NCBI GenBank assembly: GCA_003104895.1
Contig: PQAG01000210.1
Span: 12,943-37,082, forward strand
DNA from: Nitrosomonadales bacterium
Lineage (GTDB): Bacteria; Pseudomonadota; Gammaproteobacteria; Burkholderiales; Sulfuricellaceae
DNA length: 24,140 bases
Direction: 5' to 3'
A program made the position numbers and the translations under genes. Of the stretch, positions 15,510 to 23,436 are shown in pieces (position 1 is the stretch's first letter; each line of letters begins with the position of its first letter). The notes under the pieces were generated by a model. The model was not told the DNA's origin, ran no database searches, and worked only from the letters and a program-made list of their open reading frames with translations.

Positions 15510-16550
15510 ATGTCATTTCAAGTCACCATCAAGCCCAGCAACCACCAGTATTCGGCGCCGGAGCATGAAACCATTCTGGAATCGGCCCTGCGCGAGGGAT
15601 TTGCCATGCCTTACGGATGCCGCAACGGCGCCTGCGGCAGCTGCAAGGGCAAGATTCTGCAGGGGCAGGTGGATTATGGCAAATACCAGGAAAACGCCCT
15701 CAGCGAAACCGAAAAACACGCCGGCATGGCCCTGTTCTGCACCGCCAGGCCGCTCACCGATGTGGTGATCGAGTGCGAGGAAGCCGGCGCGGCGCGCGAT
15801 ATCCCGGTCAAGACCATGCCGTGCCGGGTGCAGAAGATGGAAAAGATCTCGCACGACGTGATGATACTGCACCTCAAGTTGCCGGCCAATGAACGTCTGC
15901 AGTTCCTCGCCGGGCAGTACATCGACATCCTGCTCAAGGACGGCAAGCGGCGCAGCTTTTCCCTCGCCAATGCGCCCCATGACGACGAGTTCCTGCAACT
16001 GCATGTCCGCCACATCCCTGGCGGTGTGTTCACCGGCCAGGTGTTCAACAGCATGCAGGAAAAAGCCATTCTGCGCTTCGAAGGCCCGCATGGCAGTTTC
16101 TTCCTGCGCGAGGACAGCAGCAAGCCGGTCATATTCATGGCCGGCGGCACCGGCTTCGCCCCCATCAAGGGCATTCTGGAGCATGCATTCCAGGCGCACT
16201 GCAAGCGTGAAATGGTGCTCTACTGGGGCGCGCGCAGCCTGCGCGACCTCTACATGCCGCATCTGGCCGGGCAGTGGCAGCAGGAGCACCCCAATTTCAC
16301 CTTCATCCCGGTCCTGTCCGGGCCGCTCCCCGTGGACAACTGGTCCGGCCGCACCGGCCTGGTGCACCAGGCGATTGTGGACGATTTCGCTGACTTGTCC
16401 GGATATCAGGTTTACGCCTGCGGCGCGCCGCAGATGGTGGAGGCTGGGAAGCAGGCTTTCGCTGCGCGCGGCCTGCCGGAAGATGAGTTTTTCGCGGATG
16501 CGTTTACGTTTTCGACGGCTGATTCCAGCCCGGAAGGAGGCGCCCGGTGA
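15510..16550 (+). CDS. Ferredoxin-fused FAD/NAD(P)H oxidoreductase
   Basis: A 346-residue electron-transfer protein usually annotated as CDP-6-deoxy-delta-3,4-glucoseen reductase-like. Residues 1-90 are a plant-type 2Fe-2S ferredoxin with C37, C42, C45 and C77 (CRNGACGSC and LFCTARP). Residues 100-200 are the FAD-binding barrel with RSFSLANAP at 148-156. Residues 205-335 are the NAD(P)-binding domain with MAGGTGFAPIKG and a terminal YACGAPQMVE. It moves electrons from NAD(P)H through FAD to the 2Fe-2S centre; the acceptor is unknown. No deoxysugar genes are nearby, so the deoxysugar name should not be taken literally. The ATG at 15510 has AGGG upstream and begins family homology. Confidence 0.93.
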   Translation: MSFQVTIKPSNHQYSAPEHETILESALREGFAMPYGCRNGACGSCKGKILQGQVDYGKYQENALSETEKHAGMALFCTARPLTDVVIECEEAGAARDIPVKTMPCRVQKMEKISHDVMILHLKLPANERLQFLAGQYIDILLKDGKRRSFSLANAPHDDEFLQLHVRHIPGGVFTGQVFNSMQEKAILRFEGPHGSFFLREDSSKPVIFMAGGTGFAPIKGILEHAFQAHCKREMVLYWGARSLRDLYMPHLAGQWQQEHPNFTFIPVLSGPLPVDNWSGRTGLVHQAIVDDFADLSGYQVYACGAPQMVEAGKQAFAARGLPEDEFFADAFTFSTADSSPEGGAR

Positions 16551-16573
16551 TAAATCCAGTCCCTTGGATCCGC

Positions 16574-16636
16574 GTGAAAAAACTTTTCACCAGGTGTGCA
16601 TTCAACCCAATTTAAATATAATCTGATCCAGGTCAA
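16574..16636 (+). promoter_or_regulatory. Candidate promoter of the signalling block: 17-bp dyad, TATAAT and FNR-like site
   Basis: A perfect dyad, GTGAAAA-AAC-TTTTCAC, covers 16574-16590. TATAAT lies at 16617-16622. No good -35 is found at 16-18 bp, so an activator would be expected. If transcription begins near 16629, the dyad centre is at about -47. An FNR/CRP-type half-site pair, CTGAT-CCAG-GTCAA (16623-16636), matches the TTGAT-N4-ATCAA consensus at eight of ten positions and would cover the start point. The 204-bp gap between the reductase gene and the REC-HPt gene (16551-16754) holds no gene. Confidence 0.42.
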
Positions 16637-16754
16637 TGTTTCTCTTAATCAGGGCAGGGCCTCAAAATTTCGCCAGATTCACTTTCTGGCCCGGTTCATC
16701 ATCTGTGATAGCAAGCCTGGAGTATTCTCACAAGAAAATCAGACCGCGTGTTTC

Positions 16755-17456
16755 ATGACAAATTCAACACCCCATATTCCTGATGCCCGGTGGCGTGAGC
16801 CCGGTCGGAAGCTTATGCGAGTGCTGGTGGTGGATGACGTCGATATCAACAGGTACATGCTCAAGGCGCACCTGGAGTATGCTGCCCAATATATCGACGA
16901 AGCCGCGGATGGCTTTGCAGCATTGGGCCTGTTCAAACAGCACCGCTACGATGCCGTGCTGCTGGACATTGAAATGCCCGGGCTCGATGGCTATGGCGCC
17001 CTGGCCGGGATGCGCAAATGGGAACTAGAGCAGCAACTGCCTCGAACCCTGATTCTGGCCGTCACTTCCAGCGACTTTCCTGAGGACGGGCAACGCATCC
17101 TGGATGCCGGCGCCAGCGCTTACCTGGCAAAGCCCCTCAAGCAAAAAGAGCTGCTGAAGGCATTGCAGCTTCTTCAGCCTGCCGGACCGGCGCCGCATCC
17201 CATGGCGAGCCTGTTTCCAAAAATGTTTACCTATGCCGGCATCATGCTGGATGAATTGGAAACTTCCGATGAACCCGAAGCTGCTTCAAGAAAACTGCAT
17301 CAATTGCGCGGCATGATGGCTGTTTATGGATTTGTGGATTTTGCTGAACACTTGAAGCAAGTGCACACTGCGATGCAACGGGATGGCATGCCGAAAAAAA
17401 CTGTTTTTGACCAGTTGCGCAAAGAGCTGCACGACCTGAAAACTGCCACCGCATAA
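16755..17456 (+). CDS. Response regulator with REC and HPt domains, no output domain
   Basis: A 233-residue protein. Residues 20-140 are a receiver domain: acidic pocket D27 and D28 in MRVLVVDDVDINR, phosphoacceptor D71 in VLLDIEMPGLDGYG, T104 in LAVTSSD, and K127 in AYLAKPL. Residues 160-233 resemble a histidine phosphotransfer domain, with H182 in RKLHQLRGMMAVYGF matching the H-x-L-(K/R)-G pattern. It has no DNA-binding or enzymatic output, so it looks like a phosphorelay intermediate or phosphate sink. The start at 16755 is tentative; an ATG at 16815 (right before the REC core) has a GGAAG close upstream. First gene of the plus-strand block with the TonB receptor, the YfiR-like protein and the hybrid kinase. 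Confidence 0.88.
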   Translation: MTNSTPHIPDARWREPGRKLMRVLVVDDVDINRYMLKAHLEYAAQYIDEAADGFAALGLFKQHRYDAVLLDIEMPGLDGYGALAGMRKWELEQQLPRTLILAVTSSDFPEDGQRILDAGASAYLAKPLKQKELLKALQLLQPAGPAPHPMASLFPKMFTYAGIMLDELETSDEPEAASRKLHQLRGMMAVYGFVDFAEHLKQVHTAMQRDGMPKKTVFDQLRKELHDLKTATA

Positions 17457-17523
17457 TTGCATGATACCGTTCGGTTGAAAGACAAAGAACGGAGGAAAGC
17501 TCCCGGCAAAGGGGAGGGGGAAT

Positions 17524-19575
17524 ATGAAAAAAAGCGTGCCAGTGATGCTGTTTCTCGGCCCAATCCTGGCGCTGGCCGCCCATGCGGACACCGGCGCAGG
17601 AATGGATCAGCTGCTGTCATTAAGCCTGGAAGAGCTGACGGCGACAAAAGTCAAAATCTCCACCAATACCGAACAAGCACTTTCCAAGGCGCCGTCCGTG
17701 GTCTCGGTCATCACTGCGGAAGACATCAAGGCCACCGGCGCGGCCAACCTCACTGATATCCTGCAAAGCGTGCCCGGCATCTACATCAGACCCAACCTGT
17801 TCGGATTCAGGCCGCAGGTCACGTTTCGCGGCGCCACTAACCCCCACACCCTGCTGATGGTGAATGGCGCGCCCATCAGAGACCTGGTGTGGTCCTCCAG
17901 CATTTTCTGGAAGGGGCTGACGACGAACATGATCGAACGGGTCGAGATCATCCGCGGCCCCGGTTCCGCCCTGTTCGGCTCTGACGCCTCCGCTGGCGTG
18001 ATCAATGTCATCACCAAAACCGCGGGGAAAATCACGCAATCCGAGGCTGGCGGGCGTGCAGGCAGTTTCGACACGCAGGCGGGATGGGTGCAGTACGGAG
18101 GGGGCTGGAATGGTTTCGACATCGCCTTTACGGCGGAACGGTCGCGCACCGGCGGCCACAACCCCTTCATCGCGGCGGATGGCCAGACCTCCATGGACAC
18201 GGTTTTTGGCACCCACGTTTCCTACGCCCCCGGCAACGCCCGCTACGGCTGGGACGGCACGGATATCCGCTTCTCCATCGGCAAGGGCAACTGGCGCCTG
18301 CTTGCCGATTACCTGGCCCACAACAACGTGGAGATCGGGCTGACGGGCGGCGCCGTGCTGGACCCGCTGACCCGCGGGAGCGAAAGCCGGTCCAGCGTTC
18401 AGCTGCTTTACAGCAACGATGAGTTTGCCAAGGACTGGGGCACGAATGCGGAGCTCCGTTATTTCAACCTCGGCTACACCTCGGGTGACGGGTTTTATGA
18501 GCGGCCCCAGGGCTATACCGATGCCACGGGCGCCTATCCGGACGGCTTCATCAATCAGATGAGATCGGCCGAGCGTGGCTACGTTTTTGAGGGCAGCGGC
18601 TTGTATACCGGCCTGAAGACCCATGCCATCCGCCTGGGCGGAGGATACAACTCGGAAAATCTGTATTTTGTCGAACAGTTCATCAATCTGGGTACGGGGC
18701 CCGACGGAAATGCCCTTCCGGCCGGCGGACCGCTGGTCAATGTTTCGGATACGCCCTATGCCTTTGCGCCGGAAAAGGCCCGCAAGATAAGTTACCTGTT
18801 TCTCCAGGACATATGGACCCTCGCGCATGACCTGGAACTGACCGCCGGTGCGCGCTATGACCATTATTCCGACTTCGGCGGCACGCTGAACCCGCGCCTG
18901 GCGCTGGTCTGGCAGAGCTCGGACAGGCTCACGACGAAGCTGCTGTACGGCCAGGCGTTCCGGGCGCCCTCCTACCTGGAGCTCTATGCCCTGACCGCTG
19001 CCTCCAGTCCCAATCCCAAACTCACTCCGGAACGCTCCCAAACCTGGGATCTGCAATTTTCCTACCTGGCCTCGAAGGATTTGACCCTGGGCCTCGATCT
19101 TTACCAGTTCGAACAATCCGGCCTCATCTCCAAAGATTCGTCGAAACAGTACCAGAATACCGGCAACAACACGTCTCGCGGTATCGAGCTGGAGGCAAAG
19201 TGGCAGGCAAGCAGGACGCTGAGGATTTCCGGCAACCTCAACTATCGTGAAGACAGCACGCCGTACAACTCCGTGCCCGGTCAGAATGCCTACCTTCGCG
19301 CGGACTGGACATTCATGCCCAACTGGAACTGGAACGTGCAGGCCAACTGGATCGGCAAGCACCCGCTCCCGCCCGGCGACCCTCGTGCGCCAATGGACGC
19401 GTATGCATTGGTGGACACTACGATCCGTTATTCCCATCGCCGGGACTGGGAGTTTGCCGCTTCTATATGCAACCTGTTTGACGAGGATGCATGGGAATAC
19501 AGCAGCAGCGCCCTGCGCAACAACCTGCCGCTGCCTGGGCGAAGTTATTATGCAGAAATGCGCTACAAGTTCTAG
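17524..19575 (+). CDS. TonB-dependent outer-membrane receptor
   Basis: A 683-residue outer-membrane protein with a signal peptide of about 21 residues ending in AHA. Residues 50-166 form the plug, including VVSVITAEDIKATGAANL, VNGAPIRD and the motif IRGPGSALFGSDASAGVIN. Residues of about 190-683 alternate as beta strands of the 22-strand barrel and end in MRYKF, with the C-terminal aromatic used for BAM targeting. The N-terminal LSLSLEELTATKVKIST is typical of receptors found next to YfiR-family genes. The ligand is unknown: no transporter or siderophore gene is adjacent and no Fur box is visible. GGAGGGGGAAT precedes the ATG. The 67 bp after the REC-HPt gene hold only a weak hairpin (17467-17492), so the two genes are probably co-transcribed. 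Confidence 0.95.
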   Translation: MKKSVPVMLFLGPILALAAHADTGAGMDQLLSLSLEELTATKVKISTNTEQALSKAPSVVSVITAEDIKATGAANLTDILQSVPGIYIRPNLFGFRPQVTFRGATNPHTLLMVNGAPIRDLVWSSSIFWKGLTTNMIERVEIIRGPGSALFGSDASAGVINVITKTAGKITQSEAGGRAGSFDTQAGWVQYGGGWNGFDIAFTAERSRTGGHNPFIAADGQTSMDTVFGTHVSYAPGNARYGWDGTDIRFSIGKGNWRLLADYLAHNNVEIGLTGGAVLDPLTRGSESRSSVQLLYSNDEFAKDWGTNAELRYFNLGYTSGDGFYERPQGYTDATGAYPDGFINQMRSAERGYVFEGSGLYTGLKTHAIRLGGGYNSENLYFVEQFINLGTGPDGNALPAGGPLVNVSDTPYAFAPEKARKISYLFLQDIWTLAHDLELTAGARYDHYSDFGGTLNPRLALVWQSSDRLTTKLLYGQAFRAPSYLELYALTAASSPNPKLTPERSQTWDLQFSYLASKDLTLGLDLYQFEQSGLISKDSSKQYQNTGNNTSRGIELEAKWQASRTLRISGNLNYREDSTPYNSVPGQNAYLRADWTFMPNWNWNVQANWIGKHPLPPGDPRAPMDAYALVDTTIRYSHRRDWEFAASICNLFDEDAWEYSSSALRNNLPLPGRSYYAEMRYKF

Positions 19576-19590
19576 CGGGTTCCCGTTCTG

Positions 19591-20130
19591 ATGAACTTCA
19601 TCGGCATGCGCCGCCTTGCCCTGACCCTCTTCCTTCTGGCTGCACAGGTCTTCCATGGCCAGACAGCTACGGCGCAGAACATGCCGAGCGAGCAATCGGT
19701 GCGTGCGGCGATGGTTTTCAATTTTCTCAAGTTCACCGAATTCCCGCCTGAAAGCATCGCCAACACCGAGCAGATCAGGCTGTGCATGGCTGTCGGCGAC
19801 TCCCGGCAGGAGGAAGCCCTGGCCGCTCTTTCCGGCCGCAAGGTATGGGGCCGCGAACTGGCCGTTGTCCACCTCGCCGGGCGGGGCGACGACTGCCATG
19901 TGCTTTATGTCGACTTGCGCCAGCGCTGGAACGCGGCAGAAGAGCGGCGCACCTTTCTCCGCACCCTCACGATCAGCGCCTATCCAGGCTTCGCGAGGGA
20001 TGGCGGGATGATCGAAATCGCCCTGCGGGAGGACGGCGCCCGGTTTGACATCAACCTTGCGGAGGGCCGGCGTGCCGGCTTCCGCTTCTCTCCCCAGCTG
20101 TTGCGCCTGGCGCGCCATGTCTATGAATAA
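19591..20130 (+). CDS. YfiR family (DUF4154) periplasmic protein
   Basis: A 179-residue periplasmic protein. A signal peptide covers about residues 1-29. The YfiR pattern follows: AAMVFNFLKFTEFP near 39-52, IRLCMAV with C65, DDCHVLYVDL with C102, LTISAYPGFARDGGMI, then FDINL and the C-terminal FRFSPQLLRLARHVYE. In Pseudomonas, YfiR restrains the CHASE8 region of the diguanylate cyclase YfiN and is folded by disulfides. Here only one cysteine pair (C65/C102) remains in the mature protein. The next gene encodes a CHASE8 kinase, so by analogy this protein is its periplasmic regulator. It starts 15 bp after the receptor stop and overlaps the kinase start. Confidence 0.93.
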   Translation: MNFIGMRRLALTLFLLAAQVFHGQTATAQNMPSEQSVRAAMVFNFLKFTEFPPESIANTEQIRLCMAVGDSRQEEALAALSGRKVWGRELAVVHLAGRGDDCHVLYVDLRQRWNAAEERRTFLRTLTISAYPGFARDGGMIEIALREDGARFDINLAEGRRAGFRFSPQLLRLARHVYE

Positions 20131-22546
20131 GCTGCCGCGCCTCGGTTCGATCTTCGACCGCCGGTCGATCCGTTATCCCTTCGTCCGGCTGATCCTCGCG
20201 GCCACCCTTTTTGGCACCGGCCTGGCGCTTCTCGCTGACGCCGCGCTCACGCTCAACAACCAGCGCAGGGACATTCAGCGCACCCTGACGGCTGCCGCCA
20301 ATGCGGCCGGCACCGCTGCCAGTGCGGCGGTCGCCTTCAATGATGCAAAGGCCGCAAGCGAGGTTCTGAAAATGTTCGAGGCTTATCCGGAGATCAGGGC
20401 CGCCGCCCTCTACCTGAACGAAGGCATCCGTCTCGCCAGCTACGGCGATGACCGGCTGCTTCCATCGGATACGCATGCTATCGGGCCATCCTCTTCGGAT
20501 ATCGTGCCGCTGGCCAACACGGCTACCCTGCACTTGCCTATCATGGTCGACGATTTTCCCGTCGGCACCGTCTACATTCAGGCGCGGCTCGACGCTTACT
20601 GGCGGGCCTACCTCACCGCTGTTGCGACGGCCTTCCTCGCCGGCCTCAGCGCCGGGGCCCTGGCCCTGGTCCTGGCCCTGCGCTTTCTCAACCGCATCAT
20701 CCTGCCGGTCCGCCAGCTGGCGGAGGCGGCGAACGACGCACGCCTGAAGCAGAATTTCGTCCCGCGCGCGATCCCTGCCGAGGACAACGAGATTGGCGAT
20801 CTGGTCGGCAACTTCAACGCCCTGCTTACGGAAGTCGATGCAGGCAGGAAATCGCTGCAGGCCCACCAGGACAAACTGGAGCATCTGGTAGCGGACCGCA
20901 CCAATGAGCTTTCCCGGGCGAACCGCGAACTGCTCGCCGCCAAGGAAGCCGCCGAGGCAGCAACGCAAGCCAAGAGCGACTTCCTCGCCAACATGAGCCA
21001 CGAGATCCGCACCCCCATGAATGCGATCATCGGCATGACGCAACTGGCGCTGGCATCCGAATTGGCCCCCAGGCAGCGCAATTACCTGGAGAAGGTCGAT
21101 GGCGCCGCCAATGGCCTGCTCGGCATCATCAACGACATACTCGACTTCTCCAAGATCGAAGCCGGCAAGATGGAGCTGGAGCAGGCCGATTTCAGCCTTG
21201 AGCAGGTGATACGGCATGTGACGGACATTGCCGCCGCCAGGGCGCAGGAAAAAGGCCTGGAACTGCGCATCGACATTGGCTTCGACGTGCCTGGCGCACT
21301 GGCCGGCGACGCCCTGCGCCTGGAACAGGTGCTGACCAATCTGATCAACAACGCCATCAAGTTCACCGAGCGGGGCAGCATCACGCTAGCCATGCAACGC
21401 ATCCCTGCCGAGCCGGGTTGTGTGCGCCTGCGTTTCGAAGTCACCGATACCGGGATAGGCTTGAGCGAGGAACAACTGGAACGCCTGTTCAGCCCGTTTA
21501 CCCAGGCCGACAACTCGACCACCCGGAAGTACGGCGGCACCGGCCTGGGGCTATCCATCTGCAAGCGCCTGGTCGCGTTGATGGGCGGCGAAATCGGCGT
21601 GGAAAGCACGCCCGGCAGCGGCAGCGCCTTCTTCTTCAGCGCCAGTTTCGGGGCAGGGGCCGGGCAGCCACATGCCGCGCCACTTGAGCCTCCCCGTCAG
21701 ACCCTTGCCCAGGATGACCAACAGCGGCTGCGCGGCGCCTATCTGCTGCTGGCCGAGGACAATGAGGTCAACCGGGAATTGATGCTGGAAATTCTCGCCC
21801 ATGCGGGCATACGCGCCGATGTTGCCGTGAATGGGGCAGAGGCGGTGGAGATGGCCGGCCGCGCCGGCTACGACGGGGTGCTGATGGATTGCCTGATGCC
21901 GGTCATGGACGGCTACGAGGCCGCCCGGAGAATTCGCGCCGATGCTCGCTTTGCCGGTTTGCCCATCATTGCCATGACCGCGAACGCCCTGGCCGGCGAA
22001 AGGGAAAAGTGCCTGGCCAGCGGCATGAACGAGCAAATCACCAAGCCGGTCGATGTCAGACAGTTATTCCTGATCCTGGCGCGCTGGGTGAAGCCGCAGG
22101 CTCCTCAAAACGAAGCGGCACATGCCAGTGCAGCGCTTCCGGAAACCGGCGTGCCGCAGCTGGCCGGCGTTAACATGGCCGAGGCGATGGAATGCTTCAA
22201 CGGCAATGTTGCGCTTTACCGCAAGATGCTGAGGCTGTTCCGGGAAAAGCAGGCCGACGCGGTCGAGCATATCCGCGCGGCATGGCAGTCGGGCGACCAC
22301 GAATCCGCGGCACGTCTGGCGCACGCCCTCCGGGGATTGGCAGCCAACATCGGCGCCGAGGATCTGGTCAAGAATGTCAGGGCATTCGAGGAGGCTTTAC
22401 GCAACGGACAGGACGAATCGGCCGCAACCTGGCTGAATGAGGCTGGTCAGTCCCAGCACGCCCTGCTGGGTGAAATCGACCGCGCCATGCCGCCCGGAGG
22501 CAGCGATGCAGAGAAAGCGCAGGGGGTGGCGGGCGGGAGGAGTTGA
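20117..22546 (+). CDS. Hybrid sensor histidine kinase, CHASE8-HAMP-HisKA-HATPase-REC-HPt
   Basis: An 809-residue inner-membrane kinase. Transmembrane helices lie at about 22-44 and 166-190. The periplasmic part between them resembles CHASE8 (AASAAVAFNDAKAASEVL, then EIRAAALYLNEG). HAMP is at about 190-240, followed by a coiled coil. HisKA has H295 in ANMSHEIRTPMNAIIG. The ATPase has the N box NLINNAIKFTERG, DTGIGLS and GGTGLGLSI. The receiver has acidic E547/D548, D591 in VLMDCLMPVMDGYE and a late ITKPV. The HPt domain has H736 in LAHALRGLAANIG. All relay residues are present. The start at 20117 (or 20123) overlaps the YfiR-like gene's stop, implying coupling. The predicted sensor partner of the periplasmic YfiR-like protein; the downstream output is unknown. 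Confidence 0.94.
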   Translation: MSMNKLPRLGSIFDRRSIRYPFVRLILAATLFGTGLALLADAALTLNNQRRDIQRTLTAAANAAGTAASAAVAFNDAKAASEVLKMFEAYPEIRAAALYLNEGIRLASYGDDRLLPSDTHAIGPSSSDIVPLANTATLHLPIMVDDFPVGTVYIQARLDAYWRAYLTAVATAFLAGLSAGALALVLALRFLNRIILPVRQLAEAANDARLKQNFVPRAIPAEDNEIGDLVGNFNALLTEVDAGRKSLQAHQDKLEHLVADRTNELSRANRELLAAKEAAEAATQAKSDFLANMSHEIRTPMNAIIGMTQLALASELAPRQRNYLEKVDGAANGLLGIINDILDFSKIEAGKMELEQADFSLEQVIRHVTDIAAARAQEKGLELRIDIGFDVPGALAGDALRLEQVLTNLINNAIKFTERGSITLAMQRIPAEPGCVRLRFEVTDTGIGLSEEQLERLFSPFTQADNSTTRKYGGTGLGLSICKRLVALMGGEIGVESTPGSGSAFFFSASFGAGAGQPHAAPLEPPRQTLAQDDQQRLRGAYLLLAEDNEVNRELMLEILAHAGIRADVAVNGAEAVEMAGRAGYDGVLMDCLMPVMDGYEAARRIRADARFAGLPIIAMTANALAGEREKCLASGMNEQITKPVDVRQLFLILARWVKPQAPQNEAAHASAALPETGVPQLAGVNMAEAMECFNGNVALYRKMLRLFREKQADAVEHIRAAWQSGDHESAARLAHALRGLAANIGAEDLVKNVRAFEEALRNGQDESAATWLNEAGQSQHALLGEIDRAMPPGGSDAEKAQGVAGGRS

Positions 22547-22629
22547 TCTGCTTGCGGCAAGCGCAGCGTTGAGCGGTCTCCGGCGTTTAGGCTCGATGTA
22601 ACCCCTTGGGATTTCGGCCCCGCGCTCAT

Positions 22630-22878
22630 TCAGTCTGGAAGTTTACGGAACGGGTTCCTGATGGTCATCCCGCCGATGTTCACGCCATCGTGCATGTCTT
22701 CCGGCAGCACGATTTCTGCTCCGGACAGGATGGCGGACGCGCAGATATGGGCGCCATAGAACGATATCTTGTGGCGTCTGGAAATTTCGACTGCTTTTTC
22801 GTGTGATTCCACCGTTAGCGGAAGGACATCGCAAGCGGCCTTGACGGCGAGAGAGTTACCCCATTTTGCGACTTGCAT
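22630..22878 (-). pseudogene. Collapsed toxin-antitoxin remnant: MazE/VapB-type N-terminus joined to PIN-toxin C-terminus
   Basis: An 82-codon open frame with a strong AAGGAG ribosome-binding site. Its first 12 residues, MQVAKWGNSLAV, are the opening of an AbrB/MazE-type antitoxin. Directly after that, the sequence is the C-terminal half of a PIN-domain (VapC-like) toxin: LTVESHEKAVEISRRH, then ISFYGAHICASAILSGAE, EDMHDGV and TIRNPF. In intact toxins of this family the third segment reads FYDA; here the acidic residue is glycine. The simplest reading is an in-frame deletion of most of the antitoxin and the front of the toxin, followed by decay of an active-site residue. It is probably not a functional nuclease. 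It sits between the hybrid kinase operon (convergent) and the shortened hemY. Confidence 0.8.
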
Positions 22879-22959
22879 GGCTGGCTCCTTTTGGATATGC
22901 ACTTTCGTAAAGGTATATCACAAGATGTGGTGCAACCCAATTTCGCGTGCCATAGGACC

Positions 22960-23436
22960 TTATTCAGCCATCCCTGCTTCCGGGTAGTCGGATGGCTTCT
23001 TGCCGATTTGCGCCAGGTAGGCGTCGCGCCGGTCGAATGCCTTGAGCTCGTGGGCGGCGCGGGCGGCGATCAGGGCGTTGACTTCGGGCGTCTCACCCAT
23101 TTCCAGCGCGCTGGCGGCGCGCTTCTCGGCTGCGGCGTAGTCGCCGGCGGCGAAATTCCGCATGCCCTCGATCATCGCGCTGCGCGCCTTGTCCTGCTGC
23201 CTCTGCTGCCTGAAGGCGCGCACGTTGGCGGGCAGCCTGAGCACGCGCCTGCCCATGTGCAACAGGCCATAAGCGATGAAAAAGGATGATGCCAGCAGGA
23301 CGAGCAGGAAGTTGAGGGTCAGCTCGATGCGGTAGGGCGGGTAGATCAGCAGCACGTAGCCGGCATTGTGCCTCGCTGCCATGGTCAATGCCACGGCGAG
23401 AAGCAGGATGGCCAGGGTCCAGAACAGGACTTTCAT
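22960..23436 (-). CDS. hemY: HemY-like protein, shortened
   Basis: A 158-residue protein with the HemY N-terminal region: two transmembrane helices at about 4-21 and 40-61 around the periplasmic loop ARHNAGYVLLIYPPYRIEL, then RRVLRLPANVRAFRQQRQ and the first TPR-like helices (RNFAAGDYAAAEKRAASAL, AARAAHELKAFDRRDAYL). HemY proteins are usually about 400 residues with a long TPR region; here the match stops near residue 142 and a short tail ending EAGMAE follows. HemY is an inner-membrane protein associated with the haem genes, of unclear function, and is not protoporphyrinogen oxidase. Its start overlaps the hemX stop (ATGA, 23433-23436). The missing 3' part borders the toxin-antitoxin remnant, suggesting loss by rearrangement. 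Confidence 0.85.
   Translation of the reverse strand: MKVLFWTLAILLLAVALTMAARHNAGYVLLIYPPYRIELTLNFLLVLLASSFFIAYGLLHMGRRVLRLPANVRAFRQQRQQDKARSAMIEGMRNFAAGDYAAAEKRAASALEMGETPEVNALIAARAAHELKAFDRRDAYLAQIGKKPSDYPEAGMAE

Noticed and set aside
15510..16550. Assignment as a deoxysugar biosynthesis reductase
   Set aside because: The domain order fits the family named that way, but no deoxysugar genes are near, so only the general oxidoreductase call is kept.
17467..17492. CCGTTC/GAACGG hairpin between the REC-HPt gene and the TonB receptor
   Set aside because: Only 6 bp with a 14-base loop and no T-run; too weak to call a terminator or operator.
16551..17523. Fur box ahead of the TonB receptor
   Set aside because: No stretch resembling the GATAAT hexamer array was found, so iron regulation is not supported by the sequence.
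17620..20118. 832-codon minus-strand open frame opposite the TonB receptor and YfiR-like gene
   Set aside because: It is the mirror of two strongly recognisable proteins; the translation has no signal peptide or domain of its own and spans their boundary.
22966..22997. 8-bp inverted repeat (AGCCATCC/GGATGGCT) at the 3' end of hemY, considered as terminator
   Set aside because: It lies inside the coding end with a 16-base loop and no T-run.
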